The notes below the pieces were generated by a model that was given only the letters and a program-made list of their open reading frames with translations, ran no database searches and was not told the origin of the DNA. A stretch of DNA of 64,000 nucleotides from the NCBI GenBank assembly GCA_022494885.1, contig JAGVSM010001140.1, forward strand, positions 1-64,000, read 5' to 3'. This DNA is from Micrasema longulum. Lineage: Eukaryota; Arthropoda; Insecta; Trichoptera; Brachycentridae. Below are positions 31,190 through 42,119 of the stretch, piece after piece. Each line of letters starts with the position of its first letter. Position 1 is the first letter of the stretch. A program made the position numbers and the translations under genes.

Positions 31190-31320
31190 GATTAGGCGGT
31201 CCGAGGTTCGAATCCCACTCTACCACAATTTGGTTTCCAATTTACAACACGGTTATTTACGACTGATAAGATATGGTCTCGAAATTAAGTATTTCGGTAA
31301 ATCATATAAATACTTTTAAA
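31190..31320 (+). mobile_element. SINE-1 copy, rearranged head
   Basis: It keeps GGTTCGAATCCCACTCTACC and the SINE-1 body ending GGTAAATCATATAAATACTT. The A-box region is altered. Confidence 0.6.
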
Positions 31321-31394
31321 AAAAAAAATTTTTTCATTATTTTAGTGTCAGTCTAGGGTCTGTGAAATATTATGGTACAAATATGTAACGAGCC

Positions 31395-31660
31395 TCCTGT
31401 AACAAGCGTCTTGAAGATGCGGCGGTGGACCTAGCTTGGACACCTGAACCCAAGTCACCTCTTCTTTAAAACCGCGGACTCACGCCGTCCTGGAAAGCCT
31501 TCAATGATGATCTTTCGACTTTATTCGGCGAAATTAAGGGATGCTGGTTTGACGTGGGAAGAGGCCAAAATGCTGGCTGACGATAGGTTCTCCTGGAGGC
31601 AACTGGTAATGTCCACATGCTCCACTTAGGAGCGGATGTGGAAAAGAAGAGAAAATGTCT
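31395..31660 (+). pseudogene. LINE G C-terminus
   Basis: The plus-strand frame at about 31520-31620 reads RLYSAKLRDAGLTWEEAKML and then ADDRFSWRQLVMSTCS. The TWEEAxxLAxDRxxWRxLV pattern is the usual last segment of several insect LINE groups. Related to 7310-7816 (-) and 6125-6290 (+). Confidence 0.65.
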
Positions 31661-32395
31661 TTATTTGCGAGCTTTATGTGTTTTTATTATATTTTATATG
31701 TATTTAAGATTTTTTTTTTTATTGTGGTTAATAAGGCATGTTTCAAAATTATTTAAAATATTTCCCTCGGCACAGGACAGGACACCAAGTGAGGCAAAAT
31801 TATATTTTTTGTAAAAAAAGTAATGCATAAATTGTAAAATAACAGATAAATAAATAATTGCTTTTAATTTCGTGGTGTATTTTTATAAATTTAGTAATAT
31901 CTTGTTTATTCATTTTTATGAATTCACATAATATATTTATTTATTCTGTTAACTTACGCGCAATGGACATTTTCACATCAGGTGAATATGGTGAGTACAT
32001 AATAAAAAGTAAAAGTATTAATATAAAGAACATACATGAGTAAATTTAAGCAATGGAGTAAGAACACAAAAAACATCAACTAAATGAGGAAAATAAAATT
32101 AGAATTTACATGAAAATATAATATATTTAAACAGATGTTGATTGGATTCCTTTGGTATTGTAATATATATATATATATTTATATATGTACAAGTAAGTCT
32201 CTTTAAAACAGATAATTTTGTATCTTGTGAAGCTGCTATCAATATTTCTTGTTTTGTCAACAAATTATACTATAAGTACTAATTTTTATTTCGCATCTTT
32301 TTTTGTATTTTTGAAAGAAATATTTTACGTGCTTATAATTTTCCCAATTTCGGAGGAATTTTCAACGAATTGTAAATAACTATCAATAAAAAAGA
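31661..32395. other. Unassigned AT-rich DNA
   Basis: Nothing recognised beyond an (AT)n run at about 32165-32185. Confidence 0.4.
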
Positions 32396-32397
32396 AT

Positions 32398-33050
32398 CAT
32401 TAACACATTACAACAGAGATGAAAAACATTCCAGAGAAGGTGACATAGAAGTCTCGGCGTCTACGGGGCTTATGACTTCTCATTGGCTGGTTTAAGTGGC
32501 CACTTTACACACTGTCTAACATTTACCATTCTGCCCATATTTGAACTTCTACACCCCTTTCAATTCTTTCATTTGAAGAGCTGAAACCTTTATTTATGCG
32601 GGTGAAATTCGTGTAGTTGAATTATTACAACTACATACAGGGTAACGCCTGAAATTTTTATTTTTTCAATTTCTGTACTTCTTCACGGACCAGATGAATT
32701 TATCAGCAATATTTTGAGTTTGTCCAAATTTTCATAGACAAGGACTGGATTTAACTCCTTGGGGAGCTGTTAATATTAACGTATTATAACAGACATTAAC
32801 ATTTTAGACAAGGTAATATAGAAGTCTACAGGGCCTTTTACACATTGTGTAACATTCACTATTAAATTGGTAAAGTGGCCACTTAAACCAGCCAATGACA
32901 GCTCATAAGCCCTGTAGACGTCTATACTTCTATATTACCTTCTCTGAAATGTTCTTCATCTCTGTTGTAATATGTTTATATCAACAGCTCCCCAGGGAGT
33001 TGAATCCAGTCCTTGTCTACGAAAATTTGGACAAACTCAAAATATTGTTG
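32398..33050. mobile_element. MITE M composite with head-to-head inverted arms
   Basis: A forward partial copy (about 32415-32700) is followed by a nearly symmetric foldback. The left arm, 32703-32870, begins AATATTTTGAGTTTGTCC and includes GACAAGGACTGGATTTAACT. The right arm, ending near 33050, is its inverted copy (GAGTTGAATCCAGTCC, GGACAAACTCAAAATATT). Arms are about 170 bp with a short centre. This copy shows that family M ends in long inverted repeats. Confidence 0.7.
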
Positions 33051-33059
33051 TTAAATAGA

Positions 33060-33240
33060 AATCTAGTTGGGATAAAGCGGGGTTCGAACCTCGGACCTCT
33101 GATCCGTGAGTCCGCAACACTAACCACGGGACTACTACGACTAATCACTGCATTTTTAGTTGATATTGTACGTCGACCCTGTTCAGGAATCAAACCAGAG
33201 ACCTGAGCCGCGATTACAAACGCTGTATTGATCTTCATCG
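33060..33240 (-). mobile_element. SINE-1 and SINE-2 heads in tandem
   Basis: The minus strand carries GTCCCGTGGTTAGTGTTGCG and GGTTCGAACCCC, a SINE-1 head (33069-33140). Next to it are GTAATCGCGGCTCAGGTC and GGTTTGATTCCTGAACAGGG, a SINE-2-like head (about 33160-33235). Confidence 0.55.
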
Positions 33241-33339
33241 GTGCATATCGAGACGGTATAAATTTAAATCGCTATTTGCGTACGATAATGTGTACATTTA
33301 TAAAGTTTATATTTGAAGCACTAACTTTGTGTCCTCTTT

Positions 33340-33590
33340 AGTCCTCTTTAGTCCTCTTTAGTCCTTTTTTAGTCCTCTCCTGTCTTACTTCGAAAATAAT
33401 GATATCAGATTACCACCCGTGTAAGAAGAGGAAAAAAAACACTTGATTTATTGGGTCCACGTGTAGTATTTAGTGAACATGATAGAAATAAAATAAAAAG
33501 GAATCAATTCATTAGTTACGTAAACCTTGACAAAGAAGCTTGTTTGCTTTGAAACCGGTCGGTGAAAAATAAAAATTAGTGGTTAAAAAC
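33340..33590 (+). repeat. Repeat P2 with hammerhead-like end
   Basis: The ordered blocks are shared with 4325-4565 and, reversed, with 37705-37930. The end at 33524-33563 reads ACC, TTGACAA, AGAAGC...GCTTT, GAAAC, CG, GTC, GGT. ACC and GGT can form stem I, GTC is a valid cleavage triplet and ACCGGT could be a tiny stem III, but the first core box has lost CTGANGA. Just before it lies a tandem of GTCCTCTTTA (33332-33361). Confidence 0.5.
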
Positions 33591-33639
33591 AAAGTTGTTT
33601 TGTTTATTTTATTTTATGTGTAAATTTGTTTGAAAAATT

Positions 33640-33765
33640 TAAGTATCGTCGTCGGTAACTTGTAATTTAACATTAAAAAAATGAAAAAAATATTACATTA
33701 CATATTCTGTTTTCAATACAGAAAACTTAATTTTACTTCGTAGATAAAATTGAAGATAAAAATCA
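33640..33765. repeat. Short interspersed repeat N, copy 2
   Basis: GTATCGTCGTCGGTAACTTG and CAGAAAACTTAATTTTACTT match 12905-13030. Confidence 0.5.
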
Positions 33766-34167
33766 TGAAATAATTTTGTTCTTATACTCATTCATTTATA
33801 TTCTTACGTAGAATTATTAAATATAGCTAGCGTACAAAATTATTCCATTATCGCTCGGTTTTAGATAAGAATTACCATTTATATGTCAATGGGAAACGTC
33901 AAACCATGGCAATGTTGCCATGCGCGACATATTTTCCAACACTTGACAGTAATATTAAGGTGGTATAATATCATTACCCACATTAACGGAATGCTGTGTG
34001 TTGTGTGTTGCCATACTGTTAGTGAGTGTAGGTAAATAGATGTTGTACAGTTGTTCTCGTATTTTGCAGACGCACGTACTTAATTTATGCAGATGTAATC
34101 GACAACACTTTTTTGTATTGTCAACCCTTTCAATAGCGATCATTCCAGAAAAACTTTGTGCAACTAG

Positions 34168-34221
34168 TAAAACCGTTATACATCATACATATATATATAT
34201 ATATGATGTATAACGGTTTTA
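34168..34221. repeat. Perfect 19-bp palindromic arms around (AT)n
   Basis: TAAAACCGTTATACATCAT (34168-34186) is exactly inverted at 34203-34221, with an ACATATATAT core. It could extrude as a cruciform. No relation to a gene is visible. Confidence 0.85.
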
Positions 34222-34259
34222 TCAATACTTAAAATATTTTTATATATATATATATATTT

Positions 34260-34680
34260 TTAATGTTTTTTACTACATTTATAAACTTATTTTATTATGT
34301 TTTTGCTTCGTTTTTTACTATATTTTTACTGTGTTTTTACTACATTTTTACTAAGATTTTACTACATTTTTACTATGTTTTTACTACATTTTTACTATGT
34401 TTTTACTACATTTATTACTTTGTTTTTATTATGTTTTTGCTTCGTTTTTTTACTACATTTTTACTAAGATTTTACAACATTTTTACTATGTTTTTACTAA
34501 ATTTTTACTTTGTTTTTACTACATTTATTACTTTGTTTTTATTATGTTTTTGCTTCGTTTTTTTACTATATTTTTACTATGTTTTTACTAAATTTTTACT
34601 ATGTTTTTACTACATTTTTACTATGTTTTTAAAACATTTTTTACCATATTTTTACTCCATTTTTTAATTTGTTTTTCACT
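34260..34680. repeat. TTTTTACTAYG minisatellite
   Basis: Units of about 11 bp (TTTTTACTATG / TTTTTACTACA) alternate to give a period of about 22 bp. A longer unit with TTATTACTTTGTTTTTATTA and GTTTTTGCTTCG repeats three times, at about 34280, 34410 and 34530. The F/Y/L-rich open frame here is a by-product. Confidence 0.85.
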
Positions 34681-34689
34681 TTGTCCTCT

Positions 34690-34852
34690 ATCTTTATAAC
34701 TGTTTCTATATGTATATTGATAACTGTTTTTTTATATTTTTTTGACTGTCTTAGAACGGGGTAAATAACTCTAATTAGGTAGTCAAAGCAACTTTGGATA
34801 AATTATAATTTTGTGTATGTAATATAATAATAATAATAAATAAATAAATATA
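34690..34852 (+). mobile_element. Probable LINE 3' end
   Basis: CTTAGAACGGGGTAAATAAC then TCAAAGCAACTTTGGATAAA ends in (AATA)n/(AAT)n, a retroposon-like 3' tail. No coding remnant is attached; the minisatellite lies upstream. Confidence 0.4.
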
Positions 34853-34921
34853 AAAATAATTTCAAAAACAAAACATTGTTGTTAAAATCAGACGCTTTCC
34901 GATGACGCAACATAAGATTGA

Positions 34922-35078
34922 ATCAACAATGTTTTGAGCATGTTTAAATGCTTGCAGACTCAAAAATGTTTTCCCTCTGTTGCAACAAATCTAAATATGT
35001 AAAACTCCCTAGGGAGAAAATCTAGCCCGACTGCTAGCATTTGGACATACTTTTAACATTGTTGAATTAACTACCTGG
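34922..35078. mobile_element. Short MITE M, internally deleted
   Basis: The left end CAACAATGTTTTGAGCATGT is mirrored at the right by GGACATACTTTTAACATTGT(TG). The interior retains GTTTTCCCTCTGTTGCAACA only. It is about 157 bp, the smallest two-ended member of the family. Confidence 0.7.
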
Positions 35079-35439
35079 TAAAAAAAGCAGTATAAAAAAT
35101 TTTAAAATTGTTTTCTTGAGTTTTCTTTGTTTGTTTGAGTGTGTTCACATTTTTGTAGACAGGCTGACCCCAGGGAGTTATTTAGATCTCACATAAACAG
35201 AGACAAATAGCCAAGCGTCAACCACAACCAAAATACAAAATACTCCAATAGGGATCTGATACTAAGTGAAGGGGTCAACACTGTTCTTGCATCGAGGCAA
35301 AACGATTATGTGGGCAAGAAGGTGCATATTTTTTGGCCAAAATTATGGAAAAGCGGGAGTGTTGTCAAGTTGAGGAAAGTGTTGACCTCGCTCTTTCATG
35401 ACATTGGTCGTAGGGGTCAGAAAGGTTGATGCATGCCGC

Positions 35440-35930
35440 GGATTGGAGATTCTTACTGGATGTTAAAAATAAAATATAAAAATGAAAAATAATTGAAAAG
35501 CACAAAAGGCAATCATGAAGTTTTGCATATATATTAATTAGATTTTGTATATTTAATGTGTGTATGGTTATGTGTATGTGTATATATGTGTGTATGTATG
35601 TATGTATATATATATATACATAGATATTTATGTATTTATGTATGTGTGTATCTATATATACAAATATGTGTATATATCAATATTTGTAAACTAGTAAGTT
35701 TATTTTATAAACATAAACGGCAAATCTGCCTTTTACAAACAACTTTTACTAACATATTTGGCTAAATATTTTTATTTTTTTTTATAACATAAATTTTCTT
35801 AGTTTATGTTTTATTTGTCTGTTCTTTTTTTTAATTTGTAAATAATTATTATGTACTAAAATTTAATTGCCTATCTAACGGGGTATGTACCCTTGTTAGC
35901 TGGGCAAAGTGTACAAAAAAATGTATGTAA
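35440..35930 (+). mobile_element. LINE E 3' end
   Basis: GCGGATTGGAGATTCTTACT is followed by a TG/TA-rich microsatellite (35556-35690), then CGGGGTATGTACCCTTGTTA and GCTGGGCAAAGTG. The same order occurs on the minus strand at 61862-62300, where coding sequence is attached. Confidence 0.6.
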
Positions 35931-36372
35931 TATTATGATACGTATAAATATAAAAACAAAATTCTTTTTGGGGAGTACATCCAGCCATCTTCAAAAATTT
36001 TAAAATACCTACTTGACAATGAAATTACTTATTTTTTAACGTAAGGGGCAAGAAAAAAATCAGCACATCAAAAATATTTTTTTATTAATTGATTATGTAA
36101 GTGAAAGGGTTTTAAAAAATGTAAAGGTGGGTATTGGAAACTGAAAATAACGTTTAATAGTAACAATAAAAATATAATCTGACGACAAATTACTCAATTA
36201 CTCAATAAATCAACTTAACTTTTATTTCCTCGTTTAACGTAATAATAATTGTTGTTATAATTTTTTGCCACCCTGTTTACGCAATCATATTTATTACAGA
36301 ATCGATACAAGTATTGATTGAATAAAATGGCATGTTATTAATATTTTAAGCTTGTTTAAATGTTTGTAGACA

Positions 36373-36760
36373 AGTAGCGAATAGGGAAATATCACATACT
36401 ACGATTACCGATAAAAATATATGAAACGGATTTAGAATAATTAATTGTATTTTTAAAATGAATATGGATATTGTGAAATAATGTTTTCATACATGAATTT
36501 AAAAAAGAACTTACGTCGCTAGAAAAACGCAACATTGTAGTTGTGACGTCAAGATTCGTGACAATGTTTCAAACACATTTAAATGTCAGGAACAAATAAA
36601 CATGAATATCGTGACGTATTAGGGGTGTGGCTAATGGAATGATCATTTTTTCGGGAATTCAAGATTACAAATTGAAAATTATTATTTATGCTACTAATAA
36701 TCAGATTTTTTTTTTACCAGACCTTTATTACTTTAACAGTGTTTAAAAAAAGCTGATATT
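36373..36760 (+). mobile_element. Repeat K, copy 2
   Basis: It starts GGAAATATCACATACTACGA, continues GTTGTGACGTCAAGATTCGT (TGACGTCA at 36544-36551), AGGGGTGTGGCTAATGGAAT and CTACTAATAATCAGA. No coding sequence. Compared with copy 3 (47510) it is very similar at the start and about the same length. Confidence 0.7.
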
Positions 36761-36824
36761 TGCATTTTTAATTTTCGAATTTATAAAAACTTTAATCTTC
36801 CTTAATAAAAAAAAACTAAAAAAA

Positions 36825-37315
36825 TTGTTTAAGAAGGGAATATGGAAGTCTAGGCATTTACAGGGCTTATTACCTGTCATTTATTTATTTATTTACATAC
36901 ATTAGTTTATTGCGCATTAATTAAGATTCTATGGGACTAAAAGTCCTGTGTTGAGATGGGACGAGCAATTAGTTGACACAGACACATGAGTATATCACCA
37001 CAAATATAGGATCAGAAACAAAAAATAAATTTAAGAAATATATATATGGCACATCAACATGGTAAACAGTAAACTCAAACATTCTGAAAATCATCAAGGA
37101 GTTTCCCACTCAAATCCCTGGCTGGTCTAAATAGCCACTTTACACACTCACCGTTTTGCCTATGTTTGACCAGTTCGTTTTATCACAATAATTTGAATTT
37201 GTCCTAATGTTGGTAGACGAAAGACTAGATTTCACCTCCTAGGGAGTCATTAAGATGAACAAATTACAACAGAGATGGAGAACATTTTAGAGAAGGGACT
37301 ATGGAAGGAAACACC
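36825..37315 (+). mobile_element. MITE M split by repeat L
   Basis: AAGGGAATATGGAAGTCTAG, GGCATTTACAGGGCTTATTA and CCTGTCATT stop at about 36881 and resume at about 37118 with GGCTGGTCTAAATAGCCACT. The inserted piece is a minus-strand repeat L 3' end. Beyond 37190 a second reversed-order part (GACGAAAGACTAGATTTCAC) shows this was a larger or composite copy. Confidence 0.6.
36882..37115 (-). mobile_element. Repeat L inserted in MITE M
   Basis: It begins with the tail TTTATTTATTTATTTACATA and includes TCCTGTGTTGAGATGGGACG. Related to 45052-45250 and 2992-3100. Confidence 0.55.
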
Positions 37316-37554
37316 AAATACTATTAATTTGGTTTCATAAAAAAAAATGTGTTTAAATTCGTTTTTCGTAGAATTACAATCATTACACTACTAACGAAAA
37401 ATTCGCCGATCCTACTACTGCTCCAGTTCCAGGTTCCGGGTTGTAAATCTGGAATTGAGATGGCACGTCGCTAGCAGCAGCTGGACCCTGTCATTCGGCG
37501 TGAGACGAATACAGGGATAGTGCGATTATTGAACTCTTCCATTCTATTTTTTTA

Positions 37555-37615
37555 AATATATTTATATTGAAAAAATATTTACACAATTATCTTAAAATTA
37601 AAGTCCTCTTGAACT
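37555..37615 (-). mobile_element. LINE B 3' UTR fragment
   Basis: AAATATTTACACAATTATCT and TTAAAATTAAAGTCCTC match the 3' end of the LINE B copy at 16375-16430. Confidence 0.45.
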
Positions 37616-37704
37616 GAAAGCATATAATTTTTTTTTTATAAAACTTTATATTTTAAGCACTTGGTGGTTATTTATTATATTAAAATAAATCTAAAGAAAC
37701 TTTT

Positions 37705-37930
37705 TTTTTTCTACCGACCGGTTTCAAAGCTACACAAGCTCCTTTATCAATGTGTAATTAACTTATGAATTTTATCCTATTTTATTTTAACAGTGTATAC
37801 TAAATATTTAATCGAAACATATGAAGCTAATAAGTCAAGTATTTTTGTCATGCGGTTCTTGGTGTAAAGATGGAAGGTGTAGAGAGAGATGAATACGATC
37901 TTTAAAACTAGACAGGAGTGGACTAAAGAA
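37705..37930 (-). repeat. Repeat P2, reverse copy
   Basis: The minus strand reads TTGATAAAGGAGCTTGTGTA, GCTTTGAAACCGGTCGGTAG and an A run, the terminal hammerhead-like block (37713-37755). The AGACAGGAGTGGACTAAAG side corresponds to the start of the 33.3-kb copy. Confidence 0.5.
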
Positions 37931-39546
37931 AATATTGTTTATTTTGCTTTTTATTTTTTTTTTCTTATTATGAATCGCTTTTCTAATTTCTTAGATTTTC
38001 ACTTTGCCTAATTTTAATATTTTATTTTCAACATGATTTTCTTAATCCGATGGCTTTATTAAAATTATGATTGTTTTTTGTCAAATTGTTTTCGAATTCC
38101 GAAAAAACTTTTATTATTTAGACACCTTAAGTGTTCTTTTCCTCAAAGATTGAAGTGTCTTTTAGTTTTTCCAATGTAGATTGAATCGCTATTCGTCAAC
38201 AGGTTCTTTTTTTCAATGTTTATAGTTAACATTATACATTATATTATATTTATTACGACGAATAAATAAATTAATTTCCCGTGCTAATTAATTGAAAAAA
38301 TTGTTTATCTACCTCGCATATTATGTTATCATGGTAGATTTCCGACAGTTTGACAGAAACATTTACTTTACGGGTTAATATTTTATTGATATCAATTGTT
38401 AATAGTCACCTGACTGGATCTGAAGAACAAGTGTGATTAGCTACGAGAAATCTATTGCCAGCAATGTCTAAAATATGTTTTTATGCGCCAGCATTTTTTT
38501 CCTGAAAAATTCATTAGATCTAGTCAAAGGTTGAATAGTTTACTTGAAATCCTTTATTGTAAATCCAGACTCGGACAAAGAAACTCATTTTTCATAGCTC
38601 CAATACTGGTAAATGCATTTTATAAGGACAATATTATAGAGTTTAATTATTTGAATTTGTTTTATCTATGTCATGCATGGTAAAAATAGTATGGGTAATT
38701 TTTGAAATAAATAAAAATAGGACACAAAATGCCGAACCCTCTCAAAGTGGAACGGAAAATCTGTCGATAGTCTGGCTTCACCTGAATGAGTTTTCTGTGG
38801 TTTTCTCTTCTCAAAGCAAATGCCAAGTTCCTTAACAAGACCACAGCCGATTATCCCACCAAATTCTCACACTATAGTCAGAGTAATCCTCACTTTGTTT
38901 TATTAAGGAACATACCTTTTGCACTTAATATAAGCCTTGTACCTACATAATAAGAAGGCAAAAAATAAGCAACTCCTATATAAAAGATAAAATTTAAGTA
39001 AATGCGCATAATATAAATAAATTTAATTTAAATTAGCCGCGAGTATATTAAAATGAAATGTTTGAAAATGGCCTAAAAATCAAAACGCGAAAATTCGGTG
39101 TATATTTTTTAAAACAATGAATTGCGCAACACACGTAATCGCTTTGTCATTTCGTCCTAAAATAACACTAAACCACAAGATAATAATTTCAATTTTAAAT
39201 GATAATCAGTTGTTTGTAAGTGTGAGTAATTGATCATTATTTACAGTTCCGTTTGATGAGAAGCATCTAAATATAGTTCTGAGAGAGTCACAGTCAGAGT
39301 GGTCTACATACGTCGTACGTTTCAAGGTTTCCACTAAACAGCTCAGCTGAGGCGTACTGCTCCATATTCCATATTGATGAAGCGATTTTTCTTCTCCCGC
39401 GGACAGCCATCCACCATCCACCATCGGCCATCAGCCATTAGCATACATAACGGATCGAGTCACAAACGAGAGGCAGAGCAAAGTACACCGGCGGCAATTT
39501 ATGATGGCACTTTTGACTTGCACGTTCCGTACATAATGGCAGCTAA
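37931..39546. other. Mostly unassigned; one TE-like motif
   Basis: The block 38755-38870 contains CACCTGAATGAGTTTTCTGT, GGTTTTCTCTTCTCAAAGCA and AATGCCAAGTTCCTTAACAA. It resembles, from memory, a widespread insect retroposon 3' motif, but there is no second copy here. The rest is unrecognised. Confidence 0.3.
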
Positions 39547-39640
39547 TGAGGAAGTTCAGTGGTTTTTTTATATTTTCTTAATCGTAATTATTGATTTACT
39601 ATCAAACTAAATCATAATTTAAAACAAATATTCATTTACA
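39547..39640 (+). mobile_element. MITE E left-end fragment
   Basis: TGAGGAAGTTCAGTGGTTTT matches the MITE E end. The interior diverges after about 80 bp. Confidence 0.5.
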
Positions 39641-40289
39641 TATATATAAGGCAAGGTCACCAAATACTGCACCCTGCACTAATACGCGTATCTTGTATAG
39701 TATTCGGCAGAATCGAGCGGACGAAATTTGTGCTACTGCAACGTCATGTTACTACGCCATTTTGAAAAACCGAGTGTGTTGTGTTATGAACTCTTTTTTT
39801 CTATTATATATTTAGTTGCCCTTTAATAATAAGGAATATTTTTATGTTTTATTTAAATATTTTTTTATTTCCTTTTTTAATTACTATAAAAAAATACCAT
39901 ATAATCTTTTACAGAATATTTTATTTTCTCTTTCTTATGTTACACAAACATACTATAACTGTCCATTATTAATTATAGGAGCAAAAATTCATTAACATTT
40001 TCTTGTATACCCACGAACAGGCCATGCTTTTGTGGGATTTTTTTGTTTACTATTTTTACTATTAATATGTATTTCATTGCTATGTAATTATGCTTTATTT
40101 TTTGAATACTCTGTTTTAACTCTTATATATATTGTAAAAAAATTTAAAAAATAAATTTAAAACATTCAAAAATTTTTAAAATGTCAGAGAGAAGAAAAAC
40201 AAATCTGAAATAATCATCGAAAGTGCGATTTTTATTAATATTTGTGTCAAGGTCTTAAACAATGTTTTATTAATATATAATATATTAAT
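39641..40289. other. Unassigned DNA
   Basis: Nothing recognisable; T-rich and A-rich runs. Confidence 0.4.
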
Positions 40290-41880
40290 ATATTTTGAGC
40301 AAACCTGCTGACATATATCCCGTAACCAATCTCGACCCACCATACTGCAATGATGATGGAGTAATTAACAATATCCAAACTACGGAAAGTGAGGTCTGTA
40401 AACTTTTGTCCATGTTAGATGCTAACGGGGGTGCTGGTAGTGATGGAGTCCCTCCATATTTTATTGTAAAATGCGCGAAATCACTTTGTTGCCCTTTAAA
40501 TCTGATATTTAATATTTCTCTCAAGCAGGGATATTTCCCTCTCAAATGGAAAGAGGCTCATATTCTACCTATTCATAAAAAAGGTTCTAAAATTAAAATT
40601 ATTAACTACAGGGGTATTTCCATTCTTAATACGTTTAATAAGGTATTTGAAAAAATTGTTTATAAAAGCATTTATCCCATTATTGTTACAAAAATTCCTC
40701 CACATCAGCACGGTTTTCTCAAAGGCAAATCAACCGCGTCTAACTTAATTGAGTGTACGAACTTTGTACTTCGTTGTATGGATAAATGTGAACAGGTGGA
40801 TGTCGTCTACACTGATTTTGAAAAGGCATTCGATCGTGTGGATCATATAATCCTTCTGAGAAAAAAATTTAACCTTGGAATACGAGGTGACGTATTTCGA
40901 TGGATATCATCCTACGTAAGCAACAGGAGCCAAGCTGTTGTACTTGGAGGTTTTCGATCCAATTTTATAGATATTACATCGGGAGTTCCTCAAGGTTCAC
41001 ACTTAGGTCCTTTGCTCTATAATGCGTACAGTAGTATCAAATTAATTTATTTCGCTTACGTTCGTAGTCTCCTTGAATATGCCTCCTCTGTGTGGTCTCC
41101 CCAGTATTCCATACACAAGATAAGGCTTGAAAATATTCAGAAATCATTTTTGAGACATCTCAATTGGAGATCCAGATTTACGGACCTTAACTATAAAACT
41201 TCTTGTCATAAACATAATATACTTAGTCTTGAGGATCGTCGTTTGTTATTAGATATGGGGATTTTACATGACATTCTTAATGGACGTCTTGATAGTCCTG
41301 TTCTGGTTTCTGAGTTGGCCCTTAACGTACCTGGCTACCGCACCCGTCACACGAATCTATCTCTTTTCCATGTACCCACAGTTCGCACCAACTATGCACA
41401 GAACTCTCCTCTGATTCGCTTGACGCGTAATTATAATTTATTTTTCAATAACATAGACATATTTAATTGCAGTAAACTCACTTTTAAAACCAAAATTAAA
41501 AAACTATTATTTGAAAAAAAATATGTTTCGTTATAAAAAAAAAAATATTTTTACATTATAAATTTACATCTTTTCTATTAACTCATTTCAAACACACACT
41601 TACCCTGTCCCTAAACCTACCCTCACACCCATATACAATCACACTCATATTCACATACCTACCAAAACCACACTCCACTTTTTTACACACGCATCCTCAC
41701 ACAAAAAAAACTCGCATACTTGCACTTCTATGAATTATATCTAACTGAACTGGATTTTTATAATTGTATTTATGTGGAAAACTGATTTGGCTTTATTTTA
41801 TGTTTTTTTTACAATGTTGTGTATATTTTTTTGTATTGCTGTTTTTTTTTTGAATAAACAAAAATAAAAAAATAAAAAAT
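40290..41880 (+). mobile_element. Jockey-type LINE J1, 5'-truncated
   Basis: The element starts inside the reverse transcriptase. It runs through the stop at 41534-41536, a C-rich 3' untranslated region (CACACTTACCCTGTCCCTAA) and an A-rich tail at about 41850-41880. The 5' truncation is typical of target-primed reverse transcription. Confidence 0.75.
40295..41536 (+). pseudogene. LINE J1 reverse transcriptase with internal deletion
   Basis: A 413-codon open frame. Residues 1-250 follow the non-LTR reverse transcriptase order: GAGSDGVPPYFI, WKEAHILPIHKKGSK, NYRGISILN, HGFLKGKST, the palm DVVYTDFEKAFDRVDH carrying the first catalytic aspartate, and SGVPQGSHLGPLL. The frame then jumps straight to NAYSSIKLIYFAYVRSLLEY, which normally lies about 100 residues later. 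The FADD box holding the other catalytic aspartates is therefore missing through an in-frame deletion near 41030. The C-terminal part (SVWSPQY, ENIQKSFLRHL, SLEDRRLLLDM) is complete. The protein cannot be an active polymerase despite the open frame. Confidence 0.85.
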
Positions 41881-42119
41881 AAAATATCTTGATACATTGT
41901 TTCTAGTTTCATTAAATATAAAAACATATTCGTTTTGTTAGTTGATAGGTATACATGTTTCAGTTTTTAATTACCATATAGCAAATTTGATAATATTTTT
42001 AACTGAGCCAATTGTAAACAGATACTTTCGTATTGTGGGGGACATACTCCACGATCGATGACGCACACTTGTGCTTAATAATTTCTCCTGAAATATAAAT
42101 AAAATATTATTACATGAAC

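Noticed and set aside
34263..34667. A 134-codon F/Y/L-rich open frame resembling a membrane protein
   Set aside because: Translation of the TTTTTACTAYG minisatellite; the period explains the apparent hydrophobic helices.
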